A stretch of DNA of 64,000 nt from an uncultured Flavihumibacter sp. GTDB lineage: Bacteria; Bacteroidota; Bacteroidia; Chitinophagales; Chitinophagaceae. The translations under genes were made by a program, and so were the position numbers. Positions 33,203 to 42,020 of this stretch are shown here, in pieces (the stretch's first letter is position 1; each line of letters begins with the position of its first letter). The notes below the pieces were generated by a model. The model did not search any database. It worked only from the letters and a program-made list of their open reading frames with translations, and was not told the DNA's origin. The DNA lies in contig CABHOY010000055.1 in assembly GCA_902168105.1 (NCBI GenBank), positions 1 through 64,000 on the forward strand. Direction: 5' to 3'.

Positions 33203-34075
33203 ATGGCAAAAGTTTGGTTTATCACAGGCAGTTCAAGAGGATTGGGACGTAGCCTGGCAGCAGCAGTATTAGCAAAGGGAGAACGAGTGGCGGCGACAGC
33301 AAGGAACCCTGCACAGTTGGATGACCTTGCAGCGCAGTACCCTGGTCAGGTCCTGGCGTTAAAACTTGATGTAAATGATCAGCAGCAGATACATGCTGCA
33401 GTAGCGGCGGCGATCGCACATTTCGGACGTATTGATGTATTGGTAAATAACGCGGGATTTGGTATTACGGGAGCAGCAGAAGCTTTCACAGATGAAGAGG
33501 TGCGTAGTCAGCTGGAAACCAATCTGTATGCGCCGATTGAGATCACCAGGGCTGTATTGCCACATATGCGCAAGCAGCGTTCAGGTCGTATACTGCAGAT
33601 CAGTTCTGTGGGCGGCAGGGTTGGAAATCCTGGTTTGAGCATGTATCAGGCGGCAAAATTCGGATTGAGCGGCTTCACGGAAGCGCTGGCAAAGGAAGTG
33701 GCTCCGTTAGGCATTTTTGTAACCAGTGTTGAACCGGGCGGTTTCCGTACTGACTGGGGTGGTGCTTCTATGAGTTTTGCAAAACAAGTGGAAGGGTACG
33801 AAACAACAGTGGATTGGATCGCCAAATATTTTCAGGGTGATTACGTGGCTGTAGGAGATCCTGAGAAAGCAGCACTGGCTATCGTGCGTGTAGCAGAAGA
33901 TGAGCAGCCTCCTATACATCTTGTATTAGGCAGTGAAGCAATTGGTATCCTGAAAAGTGGTGACGCAGCGAGAACGGCCGAAATGGAAAAATGGATGGAG
34001 GTGAGTTTGTCGACCGATCATCACGAATCATCTGATTTTCTGACTACGGAAGAAGGGCAACGATTTAAAGCATAG
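33203..34075 (+). CDS. Short-chain dehydrogenase/reductase
   Basis: A 290-residue classical SDR: cofactor loop ITGSSRGLGRSLA, NNAGFGITG, catalytic Ser in ISSVGG and the Tyr-x3-Lys pair in MYQAAKFG. The longer C-terminus fits the oxidoreductase group annotated as SDR family NAD(P) reductases near TetR genes. It is divergent from the TetR gene and shares the control region, so it may belong to the same response. Substrate unknown. Confidence 0.94.
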   Translation: MAKVWFITGSSRGLGRSLAAAVLAKGERVAATARNPAQLDDLAAQYPGQVLALKLDVNDQQQIHAAVAAAIAHFGRIDVLVNNAGFGITGAAEAFTDEEVRSQLETNLYAPIEITRAVLPHMRKQRSGRILQISSVGGRVGNPGLSMYQAAKFGLSGFTEALAKEVAPLGIFVTSVEPGGFRTDWGGASMSFAKQVEGYETTVDWIAKYFQGDYVAVGDPEKAALAIVRVAEDEQPPIHLVLGSEAIGILKSGDAARTAEMEKWMEVSLSTDHHESSDFLTTEEGQRFKA

Positions 34076-34085
34076 GCTTGTTAGA

Positions 34086-34120
34086 ATAAAGGCAGCATCC
34101 GGTACAGGTGCTGCCTTTAT
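34086..34120 (+). terminator. Terminator after the SDR gene
   Basis: ATAAAGGCAGCA (34086-34097) pairs perfectly with TGCTGCCTTTAT (34109-34120), 10 bases after the SDR stop. Confidence 0.75.
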
Positions 34121-34193
34121 TCATTGGGCTACAGCTGCTGCGGCTGTTACGGCTGAAAGTCGTACTTTCGCGTTGTAAACAGCTAATGCATTT

Positions 34194-34778
34194 ATGAACC
34201 TGAGACGTTTATTCTCATTATCAAATATTACAACGGGGATCATGACCCTTTTCCTTGTGCTCGTACTGGTGAATCCATCAGTAAAAGCGGGCGTTATGCA
34301 GGGGCTGATGAAAGTGGGATTGTTCCAACCCGGTGTACCAGCGGAAGTGGATGCAGAAAGTGCAATGGCGCCTGACGTGACTTTTTCAGACGGGGAGGGA
34401 AAGACATTTACACTTTCCTCTCTGAGAGGAAAAGTGGTATTTATCAATTTCTGGGCTACCTGGTGTCCTCCCTGCCGTGCAGAGATGCCATCCATCAATA
34501 CTTTGTATGAGAAGTTCAAGGATGATAAAAATGTGGTCTTTCTGACTGTCGACACCGATGGTGATTATAAGAAGGCAAGTTCCTTTCTTAAGAAGCATAA
34601 ATACAGTTTGCCGTTATATGTGGCTGAGACCCAGATACCCAGGGAGCTGCTTGACCACTCTATCCCAACTACTGTGATCATCAATAAAAAAGGCCAGATC
34701 GCACACCGGCAGGAAGGTGCTGCTGACTATGGCAATAAAAGGTTCATTGATTACTTTGATAAATTCATCCGTAAGTAA
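34194..34778 (+). CDS. TlpA/ResA-like thioredoxin-fold disulfide protein
   Basis: A 194-residue membrane-anchored thioredoxin: a hydrophobic N-terminal segment (residues 12-30), a linker, then the fold with active site Trp-Cys91-Pro-Pro-Cys94 (ATWCPPCRAEMP) and cis-Pro in HSIPTTVII. Such proteins reduce disulfides in the periplasm, for example in cytochrome c maturation. No ccm genes are near, so the client is unknown. Confidence 0.93.
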   Translation: MNLRRLFSLSNITTGIMTLFLVLVLVNPSVKAGVMQGLMKVGLFQPGVPAEVDAESAMAPDVTFSDGEGKTFTLSSLRGKVVFINFWATWCPPCRAEMPSINTLYEKFKDDKNVVFLTVDTDGDYKKASSFLKKHKYSLPLYVAETQIPRELLDHSIPTTVIINKKGQIAHRQEGAADYGNKRFIDYFDKFIRK

Positions 34779-35220
34779 CGGAGTGTAATCTTGTTTTATC
34801 CAGCTGATCAAGATAGTATCTTATTTTGAAATGTCGAGTGGTAACCGCAAACTGAGACACTACACTCAGTTCAGTATTATTTGGATTTGATACCCCGAAG
34901 TGCTAATATTGCATTAGCAACTAATTTATGCTTAATCCGCATTCATACCATAAAATATCCGATCAGCGTCACAGCAAGTACTACTTCCTGATGGCGGCGC
35001 TGGCTATGGATTCCGCACTCTCCTAAAGTGCAGGTATGATACTGCCTCTTACGGGCGTTCTGTTTTCCTTTTAGCATTTGTTTATTGATTTTACTCCACG
35101 CCCATTTATAGTGGTTCTACCTGTCATTTCTTCAATGCGCTGAAGCATTGTTTCCAATATGTCTATTACGTGTAGTCAAAAAATATAGTCATACACCAAA
35201 ATTTCTAAAACCAATCCATC
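34779..35220. other. Intergenic region before hppD
   Basis: About 440 bases with no credible reading frame, tRNA or strong hairpin. It presumably carries the hppD promoter, but no exact TAnnTTTG box was picked out. Confidence 0.4.
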
Positions 35221-36357
35221 ATGCATACAACTTCAGATGCCGCCGTTTCGGCTGTTCCAGCCAATGTGCAGGACTTTTTACCATTGAATGGTACAGATTA
35301 CGTTGAGTTTTACGTGGGAAATGCCAAACAGGCCGCCCATTTTTATAAGACAGCTTTTGGCTTCCAGTCGCTGGCTTATGCCGGTCCGGAAACTGGGGTG
35401 AAAGACCGCGCATCTTATGTACTGGTGCAGAACAAACTACGGTTTGTACTCACTACTCCGCTGAATCCGGATAGTGACATTGCGCGTCATATTACAGAGC
35501 ATGGAGATGGGGTGAAAGTGCTGGCGCTGTGGGTGGATGATGCCCGTTCTGCTTTCGAAGAAACCGTTAAAAGAGGGGCAAAGCCTTACCTGGAGCCGGT
35601 AACGGAAGAAGACGAGTTTGGTACTGTAGTGCGCAGTGGTATTCACATTTATGGAGATACCGTACACCTGTTCATTGAGCGTAAGAACTATAGCGGCCCG
35701 TTCCTGCCAGGGTATAAGGAATGGAAAACCAGCTACAATCCTACGGAGACAGGGTTATTGTATGTAGACCATTGCGTGGGTAATGTGGGCTGGAATGAGA
35801 TGAATACCTGGGTGGATTTTTATGAAAACGTAATGGGCTTCCGTAACCTGCTGTCTTTTGACGATAAGGACATTTCTACGGAATATTCTGCACTGATGAG
35901 CAAGGTAATGAGTAATGGCAATGGCCGTGTGAAATTCCCTATCAATGAGCCTGCAGAAGGTAAGAAGAAATCCCAGATAGAAGAGTACCTGGATTTCTAT
36001 CGTGGTCCGGGGGTACAACACGTGGCTATCGCAACCAACAATATCATAGAGACCGTAACAGCGTTACAGGACAGGGGCATTGAGTTCCTGAAGGTGCCGG
36101 AATCTTATTATGCCACTCTTTTGGACAGGGTAGGGCATATTGATGAAGACCTCTTGCCGTTGAAACAATTAGGCATCCTGGTAGACCGTGACGATGAGGG
36201 CTACCTGTTACAGATATTTACAAAGCCGTTAGAGGATCGTCCGACTGTTTTCTTTGAGATCATCCAGCGTAAGGGAGCTAAATCCTTCGGGAAAGGCAAT
36301 TTTAAGGCGTTGTTTGAGTCTATTGAGAGAGAGCAGGCATTGAGAGGCAACCTGTAA
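35221..36357 (+). CDS. hppD: 4-hydroxyphenylpyruvate dioxygenase
   Basis: A 378-residue Fe(II) enzyme that turns 4-hydroxyphenylpyruvate into homogentisate, the substrate of HmgA. Two vicinal-oxygen-chelate halves are visible, and the iron ligands fit: His184 (VDHCVGN), His267 (VQHVAIATN) and Glu346 (FFEIIQR). Length is normal for a bacterial form. It is 6 kb from hmgA on the same strand and is followed by a large structured terminator-like element. Confidence 0.96.
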   Translation: MHTTSDAAVSAVPANVQDFLPLNGTDYVEFYVGNAKQAAHFYKTAFGFQSLAYAGPETGVKDRASYVLVQNKLRFVLTTPLNPDSDIARHITEHGDGVKVLALWVDDARSAFEETVKRGAKPYLEPVTEEDEFGTVVRSGIHIYGDTVHLFIERKNYSGPFLPGYKEWKTSYNPTETGLLYVDHCVGNVGWNEMNTWVDFYENVMGFRNLLSFDDKDISTEYSALMSKVMSNGNGRVKFPINEPAEGKKKSQIEEYLDFYRGPGVQHVAIATNNIIETVTALQDRGIEFLKVPESYYATLLDRVGHIDEDLLPLKQLGILVDRDDEGYLLQIFTKPLEDRPTVFFEIIQRKGAKSFGKGNFKALFESIEREQALRGNL

Positions 36358-36377
36358 TTAAGGCCTGTTTTTTGGAT

Positions 36378-36489
36378 ATCAGGAATCAGGGATCAGTTAT
36401 TCCTGCTGTGACCCGGTTTTTCCGGGTTGGACGCACCCTCAAGGGGTGTGTTTTAAGCAGCAGAAAGTTACTGATCTCCGGTTCCTGAT
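36378..36489 (+). terminator. Large branched RNA structure ending in T8
   Basis: A 20-base outer stem (36378-36397 with 36470-36489, 17 Watson-Crick pairs plus wobbles), an inner CTGCTG/CAGCAG stem (36403-36408 with 36458-36463), and two hairpins inside (36411-36427 ACCCGG/CCGGGT and 36434-36448 CACCC/GGGTG). A run of eight T follows at once. It is probably the hppD terminator but is much more elaborate than usual, and its outer arms resemble the inverted repeat at 40089-40157. Confidence 0.6.
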
Positions 36490-36561
36490 TTTTTTTGACC
36501 CTTTCATGGTATTGGAAATGTTCGGGAATTTAAAATAATTTGCATAAGAGATCGTTTTCTT

Positions 36562-36780
36562 ATGAGAGTACAAACTTTGTTAGGGGTACTGTTTACGCTA
36601 GGTGGGATTTTTCAGAGTATAACAGCGGTATTGATCTACCAGGGCCAGCGCCATTATATTTTGCGCTTTGCCAACCGGAAGGTAGGAGCAGTGATATACG
36701 CTATTGTTGCATTGTTACTTTTCTTTCTGGCATACTGGACCTTTAACGCGCAATCGCCACAAAATGCTCCCGTAAGGTAG
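36562..36780 (+). CDS. Small two-helix membrane protein
   Basis: A 72-residue protein with two hydrophobic segments (about residues 5-25 and 42-61) joined by a basic loop (RHYILRFANRKVG) and a short polar tail. Family unknown. A promoter-like TAATTTG lies at about 36535, and the next gene starts 42 bases downstream, so it may be the first gene of a small unit with the L,D-transpeptidase. Confidence 0.65.
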   Translation: MRVQTLLGVLFTLGGIFQSITAVLIYQGQRHYILRFANRKVGAVIYAIVALLLFFLAYWTFNAQSPQNAPVR

Positions 36781-36822
36781 ATTTATAGTATCGTGAATTT
36801 GTAAAATTGTGTTAAAATATCT

Positions 36823-37599
36823 ATGAAGCAGGTCGTTTTAGCAGTTTTAATCCTGCTGGGAATTGGCAAGGTGCAGGCCCAGCAGCAATCATTCCTGGAT
36901 AACCAGAAAATGTTCCCGAAGGTAGGATATGCATACAGGGACAAGGAAGAACAGTTAAAGGAGGAATTTAAGAAGAAGGGACTAACTTATCCGGCTAAAT
37001 ACATCTTTCTGAGATCTTTTAAGCTGGACAGTGAACTGGAGATCTGGGTAAAGAATAGTATTTCAGATACTTTCCAATTATTCAAATCATACCGGGTATG
37101 TACCCTGTCAGGAAAAATGGGCCCTAAACGGAAGGAAGGGGACAGGCAGGTACCGGAAGGGTTCTACTACATCAACGATTTCAATCCAAACAGCAATTAT
37201 CATTTATCGCTGGGAATCAATTATCCCAACTTCGCAGATAAGATCCTGAGCGACCCTAAAAAACCGGGTGGCGAGATCTATATACATGGAAGTTGCCTGA
37301 CGATAGGCTGCATTCCTTTAACGGATGATTTTATCGAGGAAGTCTATATCCTGGCGGTAAACGCCAAGAATCTGGGCCAGGATTTTATCCCGGTGCACGT
37401 ATTTCCTGTTAAGTTCGGAAATGTCCGTTCTATGGATTATCTGAACAATTTTGCAATGAGGGAGAAAGAAAAGGATAAAGACAGCACGGCTACGGCCGAA
37501 AAATTGTGGTCTGACCTGAAGGGGGCATACGAGTATTTCGAGGCCCATCATAAGTTACCGGTTATACTGGTGGACGAAAAAGGGAAGTACATTATGTAG
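36823..37599 (+). CDS. L,D-transpeptidase (YkuD-like) family protein
   Basis: A 258-residue secreted protein with signal peptide (MKQVVLAVLILLGIGKVQAQ). The catalytic region is IYIHGSCLTIGCIPLTD with the essential His and Cys (GCI). It is of the YafK type with an N-terminal helical extension. L,D-transpeptidases cross-link peptidoglycan or attach proteins to it in the periplasm. It is followed by a terminator. Confidence 0.88.
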   Translation: MKQVVLAVLILLGIGKVQAQQQSFLDNQKMFPKVGYAYRDKEEQLKEEFKKKGLTYPAKYIFLRSFKLDSELEIWVKNSISDTFQLFKSYRVCTLSGKMGPKRKEGDRQVPEGFYYINDFNPNSNYHLSLGINYPNFADKILSDPKKPGGEIYIHGSCLTIGCIPLTDDFIEEVYILAVNAKNLGQDFIPVHVFPVKFGNVRSMDYLNNFAMREKEKDKDSTATAEKLWSDLKGAYEYFEAHHKLPVILVDEKGKYIM

Positions 37600-37620
37600 A
37601 ACTCTCAACCAATATGGATA

Positions 37621-37655
37621 GAAAGGGCGTTTCATTTCAGATGGAACGCCCTTTC
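37621..37655 (+). terminator. Terminator after L,D-transpeptidase
   Basis: GAAAGGGCGTTTCAT (37621-37635) pairs with ATGGAACGCCCTTTC (37641-37655), one wobble pair, followed by a T-rich stretch. Confidence 0.75.
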
Positions 37656-37759
37656 ACTTTTTTACGTTTTTGGGATTTTAACCTTCCGTTAGATTATTTT
37701 TTTATGAAAAGTCAATTTTTTTTTGAAACTTAGGCGAAAGGTCAAATCAATTTACTATT

Positions 37760-38335
37760 ATGAATAGAAGAGAAGCCATCCGGAACGTTGCCCTTTTGCT
37801 GGGTACCGCCATTTCCGCGTCCACGTTGTCAGCCCTGGAAGGCTGTAACCCGAAAGGCCCTGATAATTATGCCTTACAGGCGCCTGAGACCAAGAAGATC
37901 CTTGCAGAGATAGCTGAAACAATTATTCCTGAAACGTCTACACCGGGCGCAAAAGCTGCTAAGGTGGATGAATTCATCGCCATGATGCTGAATGATTGTT
38001 ATAAACCGGAGGACCAGAAAAATGTGCTTGACGGTTTGAAGAAGGTTGATGAAGCGAGTGAAAAACAATTCAAAAAGTCTTTCGTTGACCTGTCTGACGA
38101 GCAAAGGAACACGGTGCTGACAGCAATAGATAAAGAACGTGTTGACTACAATAAAAGAGATAATAAGAAGGAAGGAGATCCTACACACTATTTCCAGATC
38201 CTGAAAGAACTGACCCTGACCGGTTATTTTACTTCAGAACCGGGTGCTACGAAAGCGCTGCGTTATGTACCAGTGCCGGGCAAGTACGAAGGTTGTATCC
38301 CTTATAAGAAAGGAGATAAGGCCTGGGCCGTGTAA
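37760..38335 (+). CDS. Gluconate 2-dehydrogenase subunit 3 family protein
   Basis: A 191-residue protein with a Tat-like N-terminus (NRREAIRNVALLLGTAI) and a Cys after LSALEG that may be a lipobox. The body (ETIIPETSTPGAKAAKVDEF, then helices, then QILKELTLTGYFTSEPG) is typical of subunit 3 of GMC-type sugar dehydrogenases. It starts the unit that continues with two GMC oxidoreductases; it is likely their small partner and exported with them. Confidence 0.92.
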   Translation: MNRREAIRNVALLLGTAISASTLSALEGCNPKGPDNYALQAPETKKILAEIAETIIPETSTPGAKAAKVDEFIAMMLNDCYKPEDQKNVLDGLKKVDEASEKQFKKSFVDLSDEQRNTVLTAIDKERVDYNKRDNKKEGDPTHYFQILKELTLTGYFTSEPGATKALRYVPVPGKYEGCIPYKKGDKAWAV

Positions 38336-38385
38336 ATTTTTAAGCAAGAGAAGAACAAGAGTGTCAACTAAAAACCAAGAATTCC

Positions 38386-40083
38386 ATGAATCTGAATATA
38401 AAAGGTCAGGAGCAAAACACGTATGATGCAATCGTAGTTGGTTCTGGCGTAAGCGGAGGATGGGCAGCTAAAGAGCTCACCGAGAAAGGTCTTAAAGTAT
38501 TAATGCTGGACAGGGGAAAAAAATTAGAACACGTTAAGGATTACGAAACCGCTACAAAAGATCCGTGGGAATTTCAACATCGTGGACGTCTTACTGTTGA
38601 TCAGCGTGAAACGCATCCTAAACTAAGCCGCGATTATCCATACAGCGAGCATAACGAGAAATACTGGATCAATGACTCCCAGAGCCCATATAATGAAGTA
38701 AAACGTTTTGACTGGTACCGTCCTGATATCGTGGGTGGTAAATCCATCATGTGGGGCCGTCAGTCTTACCGTTGGAGCGATATTGATTTTGAAGCGAACC
38801 TGAGAGATGGTATTGCTGTCGACTGGCCGATCCGTTATAAGGACCTGGCTCCCTGGTATGATTACGTTGAGAAATTTGCCGGTATCAGCGGTCAGGCGGA
38901 AGGCTTGCCACAGCTGCCTGATGGTCAGTTCATGCCAGCTATGGAAATGAACTGTGTGGAGAAAGACGTAAAGGGAAAAGTTGAAAAAGCATTCCAGGGC
39001 CGTAAGATCACAATGGGCCGTGTAGCTAACATTACGCAGCCGTTACCCGGCCGTACCCAATGTCAGTTCCGTAACCTGTGTAGCAGAGGGTGTCCATTCG
39101 GCGCTTACTTCAGCACACAGTCTTCCACACTGCCGGCTGCAGTAGCTACCGGTAATCTGACACTGAGACCAGACAGTATCGTAAACTCTCTGATATACGA
39201 TGAGAAACTGGGTAAGGCTACCGGTGTGCGCGTGATAGACAAACATACCAAGCAAATGACCGAATACTATGCGAAGGTCATCTTCGTGAACGGTTCTACG
39301 CTGGGTACCACCTTTGTATTGATGAACTCTATTTCCACCCGTTTCCCGAACGGTTTGGGTAATGATAGCGGTGTATTGGGCAAGTACCTGATGGACCACC
39401 ATTTCCGTACAGGCGCTTCCGGTCGTGCCGAGGGTTTCGACGATAAGTATTTCTTCGGCCGTCGTGCAAACGGGATCTACATCCCTCGTTACCGTAATAT
39501 CGGAAGCGACAAACGTGATTATCTCCGTGGTTTCGGTTATCAGGGTGGCGCCAGCCGTAGTAGCTGGGCACGTGGTATTGCCGAAATGGGTGTAGGTAAA
39601 GACTTTAAAGATCAGTTGTCTGAACCAGGCAACTGGAGCATGGGCCTCGGCGGTTTCGGAGAGTGTTTGCCATATGAAGACAACAAGGTAACGCTTGACA
39701 ATTCCGTTAAGGACGAGTGGGGACAACCAGTACTGAAATTCGATGCAGAGTTCAAGGAGAACGAAATGAAGATGCGTAAGGACATGATGAACGATGCGGC
39801 GGAAATGCTGGAAGCTGCCGGTCTGAAAGATATCAAGACCTATGATAATGGTTCCTATCCAGGTATGGCGATCCATGAAATGGGTACTGCCCGTATGGGA
39901 CGCGATCCAAAGACTTCCATCCTGAATGGCTGGAACCAGATACATTCTGTAAAGAACGTATTCGTTACAGATGGTGCTTCTATGACATCTGCAGCTTGTG
40001 TGAATCCTTCACTGACCTATATGGCAATGACTGCCAGGGCGGTGGACTATGCGGTAAAAGAACTGAAGAAAGGTAATATTTAA
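38386..40083 (+). CDS. GMC family oxidoreductase, first copy
   Basis: A 565-residue flavoprotein with the FAD-binding VVGSGVSGGWAAKELTEKG start, GGKSIMWGRQSYRW, a Cys-rich patch (CQFRNLCSRGCPFG) and the C-terminal HEMGTARMGRDP plus NPSLTYMAMTARA blocks, as in catalytic subunits of gluconate and related sugar dehydrogenases. It begins 50 bases after the subunit 3 gene. It has no signal peptide of its own and would be exported together with subunit 3. The sugar substrate is unknown. Confidence 0.94.
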   Translation: MNLNIKGQEQNTYDAIVVGSGVSGGWAAKELTEKGLKVLMLDRGKKLEHVKDYETATKDPWEFQHRGRLTVDQRETHPKLSRDYPYSEHNEKYWINDSQSPYNEVKRFDWYRPDIVGGKSIMWGRQSYRWSDIDFEANLRDGIAVDWPIRYKDLAPWYDYVEKFAGISGQAEGLPQLPDGQFMPAMEMNCVEKDVKGKVEKAFQGRKITMGRVANITQPLPGRTQCQFRNLCSRGCPFGAYFSTQSSTLPAAVATGNLTLRPDSIVNSLIYDEKLGKATGVRVIDKHTKQMTEYYAKVIFVNGSTLGTTFVLMNSISTRFPNGLGNDSGVLGKYLMDHHFRTGASGRAEGFDDKYFFGRRANGIYIPRYRNIGSDKRDYLRGFGYQGGASRSSWARGIAEMGVGKDFKDQLSEPGNWSMGLGGFGECLPYEDNKVTLDNSVKDEWGQPVLKFDAEFKENEMKMRKDMMNDAAEMLEAAGLKDIKTYDNGSYPGMAIHEMGTARMGRDPKTSILNGWNQIHSVKNVFVTDGASMTSAACVNPSLTYMAMTARAVDYAVKELKKGNI

Positions 40084-40088
40084 TAGAG

Positions 40089-40157
40089 ATCAGGAACCGG
40101 GAATTACGATCAGCGGATAAACATGTTTTGTCCCGATCGTAATTACTGGTTCCTGAT
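40089..40157. repeat. Inverted repeat between the two GMC genes
   Basis: Bases 40089-40111 and 40135-40157 are reverse complements at 21 of 23 positions with a 23-base loop. The arm (ATCAGGAACCGGGAA) is close to the outer arm of the structure at 36378-36489 (ATCAGGAATCAGGGA). It may damp transcription between the paralogues or be a dispersed palindromic repeat. Confidence 0.6.
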
Positions 40158-40169
40158 TAATTTAAGGCT

Positions 40170-41867
40170 ATGCAACTCAACATTAGAGCAGAGAAAGAAA
40201 ATACCTACGATGCTATTGTGGTAGGCTCGGGGATCAGTGGCGGATGGGCAGCGAAGGAGCTGTGCGAAAAAGGTCTGAAGACACTGGTACTTGAACGCGG
40301 GCGCAATGTAGAGCATATAAAGGACTACACTACAGCGATGAAGGCTCCGTGGGAGTTTCCCCACAGACTTAACCATACCTTAGAACAGAAGGATAATTAT
40401 CCTATACAGAGTCAGTGTTATGCTTTTGATGAAGCAACACAACAGTTCTGGGTAAACGACAAAGAGAATCCATACAATCAGATAAAGCCTTTCAACTGGC
40501 TCCGGGGTTATCATGTAGGCGGACGTTCATTGATGTGGGGCCGTCAGGTGTACCGCTGGAGCGATATCGATTTTGGCGCCAATGGGAGAGATGGTTTTGG
40601 TGTTGACTGGCCTATCCGTTATAAGGATGTTGAGTCCTGGTACGATTACGTGGAAACGTATATCGGTATCAGCGGACAGGCGGAAGGCTTACCGCAGCTG
40701 CCGGATGGTAAATTCCTGAAGGCGATGGAGATGAATTGCCTGGAGAAACATGTGGCCGGGAGGATCAAAGAACAATTCAACGACCGTATCATGACCATCG
40801 GCCGTGTGGCCCATGTTACGGAAAAACACAACGACAGGGGTCCCTGCCAGTTCCGTAATCTTTGTGCACGCGGATGCCCTTTTACAGGTTATTTCAGTAG
40901 CAATGGGGTAACATTGCCAGCTGCTGCAAAAACCGGTAATATGACCCTGCGGCCTGATTCTATCGTACTGGAAGTGATCTATGACGATAAGAAAGGTAAA
41001 GCTACCGGCGTGAAGATCCTGGACTCAACTACCATGCAGACAGTTGAGTACTATGCGAACATTATTTTCCTGAATGCTTCTACAATAGGTACGGCATCTA
41101 TCCTGTTGAACTCTGTTTCCAGCCGTTTTCCGAATGGTTTTGGTAATGACAGTGAGCAGGTTGGACATAACCTGATGGACCACCACTTCGGTGTTGGCGC
41201 CGGAGGCGAATATGATGGTTTCCAGGACCAGTATTACAACAGCGGACGCAGGCCGAACGGTATTTATATTCCACGTTTCCGTAACGTGAATGCAGCTACC
41301 AAACGTACAGATTACGTTCGTGGTTTTGGCTATCAGGGCGGTGCTGACCGTAACCGTGGTACTTCTTTCGATGGTATAGGTGCTGCGTTCAAAGATTCTA
41401 TGAGCGAAGCCGGTACATGGTCGTTCGGTATTGGTTCATGGGGAGAGCATCTGCCTTACTATGAAAACAAAGTGACTTTAAATAAAGACAAAAAAGATAA
41501 ATACGGTTTGCCTACACTTGATATCGACTGTTCTTTCAAAGAGAATGAGCTGGCGATGAGAAAGGATATGGCAGCGAGTGCGAAAGAAATGCTGGAAGCC
41601 GCAGGTCTGAAGAATGTGAATACGTATGATGAAATGCCGCCTCCTGGCCACTGTATTCATGAAATGGGTACTGCCCGTATGGGACGTGATCCGAAAACTT
41701 CAGTGCTGAACAGCTGGAACCAGGTGCATGCAGCAAAGAACGTATTTATTACGGACGGCGCATGTATGGCGTCTTCAGCTTGTCAGAACCCGTCTATCAC
41801 GTATATGGCGCTGACTGCAAGAGCGGTTGATCATGCGGTGAAAGAGCTGAAGAAAGGTAATTTGTAG
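40170..41867 (+). CDS. GMC family oxidoreductase, second copy
   Basis: A 565-residue paralogue of the gene just upstream, with the same motifs: VVGSGISGGWAAKEL, GGRSLMWGRQVYRW, the CQFRNLCARGCPFTG patch and HEMGTARMGRDP. The two proteins have the same length and can be aligned throughout but have diverged clearly (for example in the DYTTAMKAPWEFPH and RRPNGIYIPRF regions), so the pair is an old tandem duplication. Both may share the subunit 3 protein while acting on different sugars. Confidence 0.94.
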   Translation: MQLNIRAEKENTYDAIVVGSGISGGWAAKELCEKGLKTLVLERGRNVEHIKDYTTAMKAPWEFPHRLNHTLEQKDNYPIQSQCYAFDEATQQFWVNDKENPYNQIKPFNWLRGYHVGGRSLMWGRQVYRWSDIDFGANGRDGFGVDWPIRYKDVESWYDYVETYIGISGQAEGLPQLPDGKFLKAMEMNCLEKHVAGRIKEQFNDRIMTIGRVAHVTEKHNDRGPCQFRNLCARGCPFTGYFSSNGVTLPAAAKTGNMTLRPDSIVLEVIYDDKKGKATGVKILDSTTMQTVEYYANIIFLNASTIGTASILLNSVSSRFPNGFGNDSEQVGHNLMDHHFGVGAGGEYDGFQDQYYNSGRRPNGIYIPRFRNVNAATKRTDYVRGFGYQGGADRNRGTSFDGIGAAFKDSMSEAGTWSFGIGSWGEHLPYYENKVTLNKDKKDKYGLPTLDIDCSFKENELAMRKDMAASAKEMLEAAGLKNVNTYDEMPPPGHCIHEMGTARMGRDPKTSVLNSWNQVHAAKNVFITDGACMASSACQNPSITYMALTARAVDHAVKELKKGNL

Positions 41868-41887
41868 TTTGTTGAGGTTATAATAAC

Positions 41888-41917
41888 AAGCCTGCTGGTG
41901 TGATGACCGGCAGGCTT
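41888..41917 (+). terminator. Terminator after the GMC pair
   Basis: AAGCCTGCTGGT pairs with ACCGGCAGGCTT (one wobble), then seven T. Confidence 0.85.
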
Positions 41918-42020
41918 TTTTTACATACTATTTTCACCCATCCCCGCACAATCTTCCCCATCCTTTCCTTATCCCCGCTACATTTCCTAACTTACTTGCT
42001 CACTTAAGTTTACAGGCTCA

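Noticed and set aside
39043..39945. A 300-codon frame opposite the first GMC gene
   Set aside because: Antisense shadow of a strongly conserved enzyme gene, no recognisable domain.
38386..41867. Assembly duplication of one GMC gene
   Set aside because: The two copies differ at many residues and are separated by a unique inverted repeat, so they are genuine paralogues.
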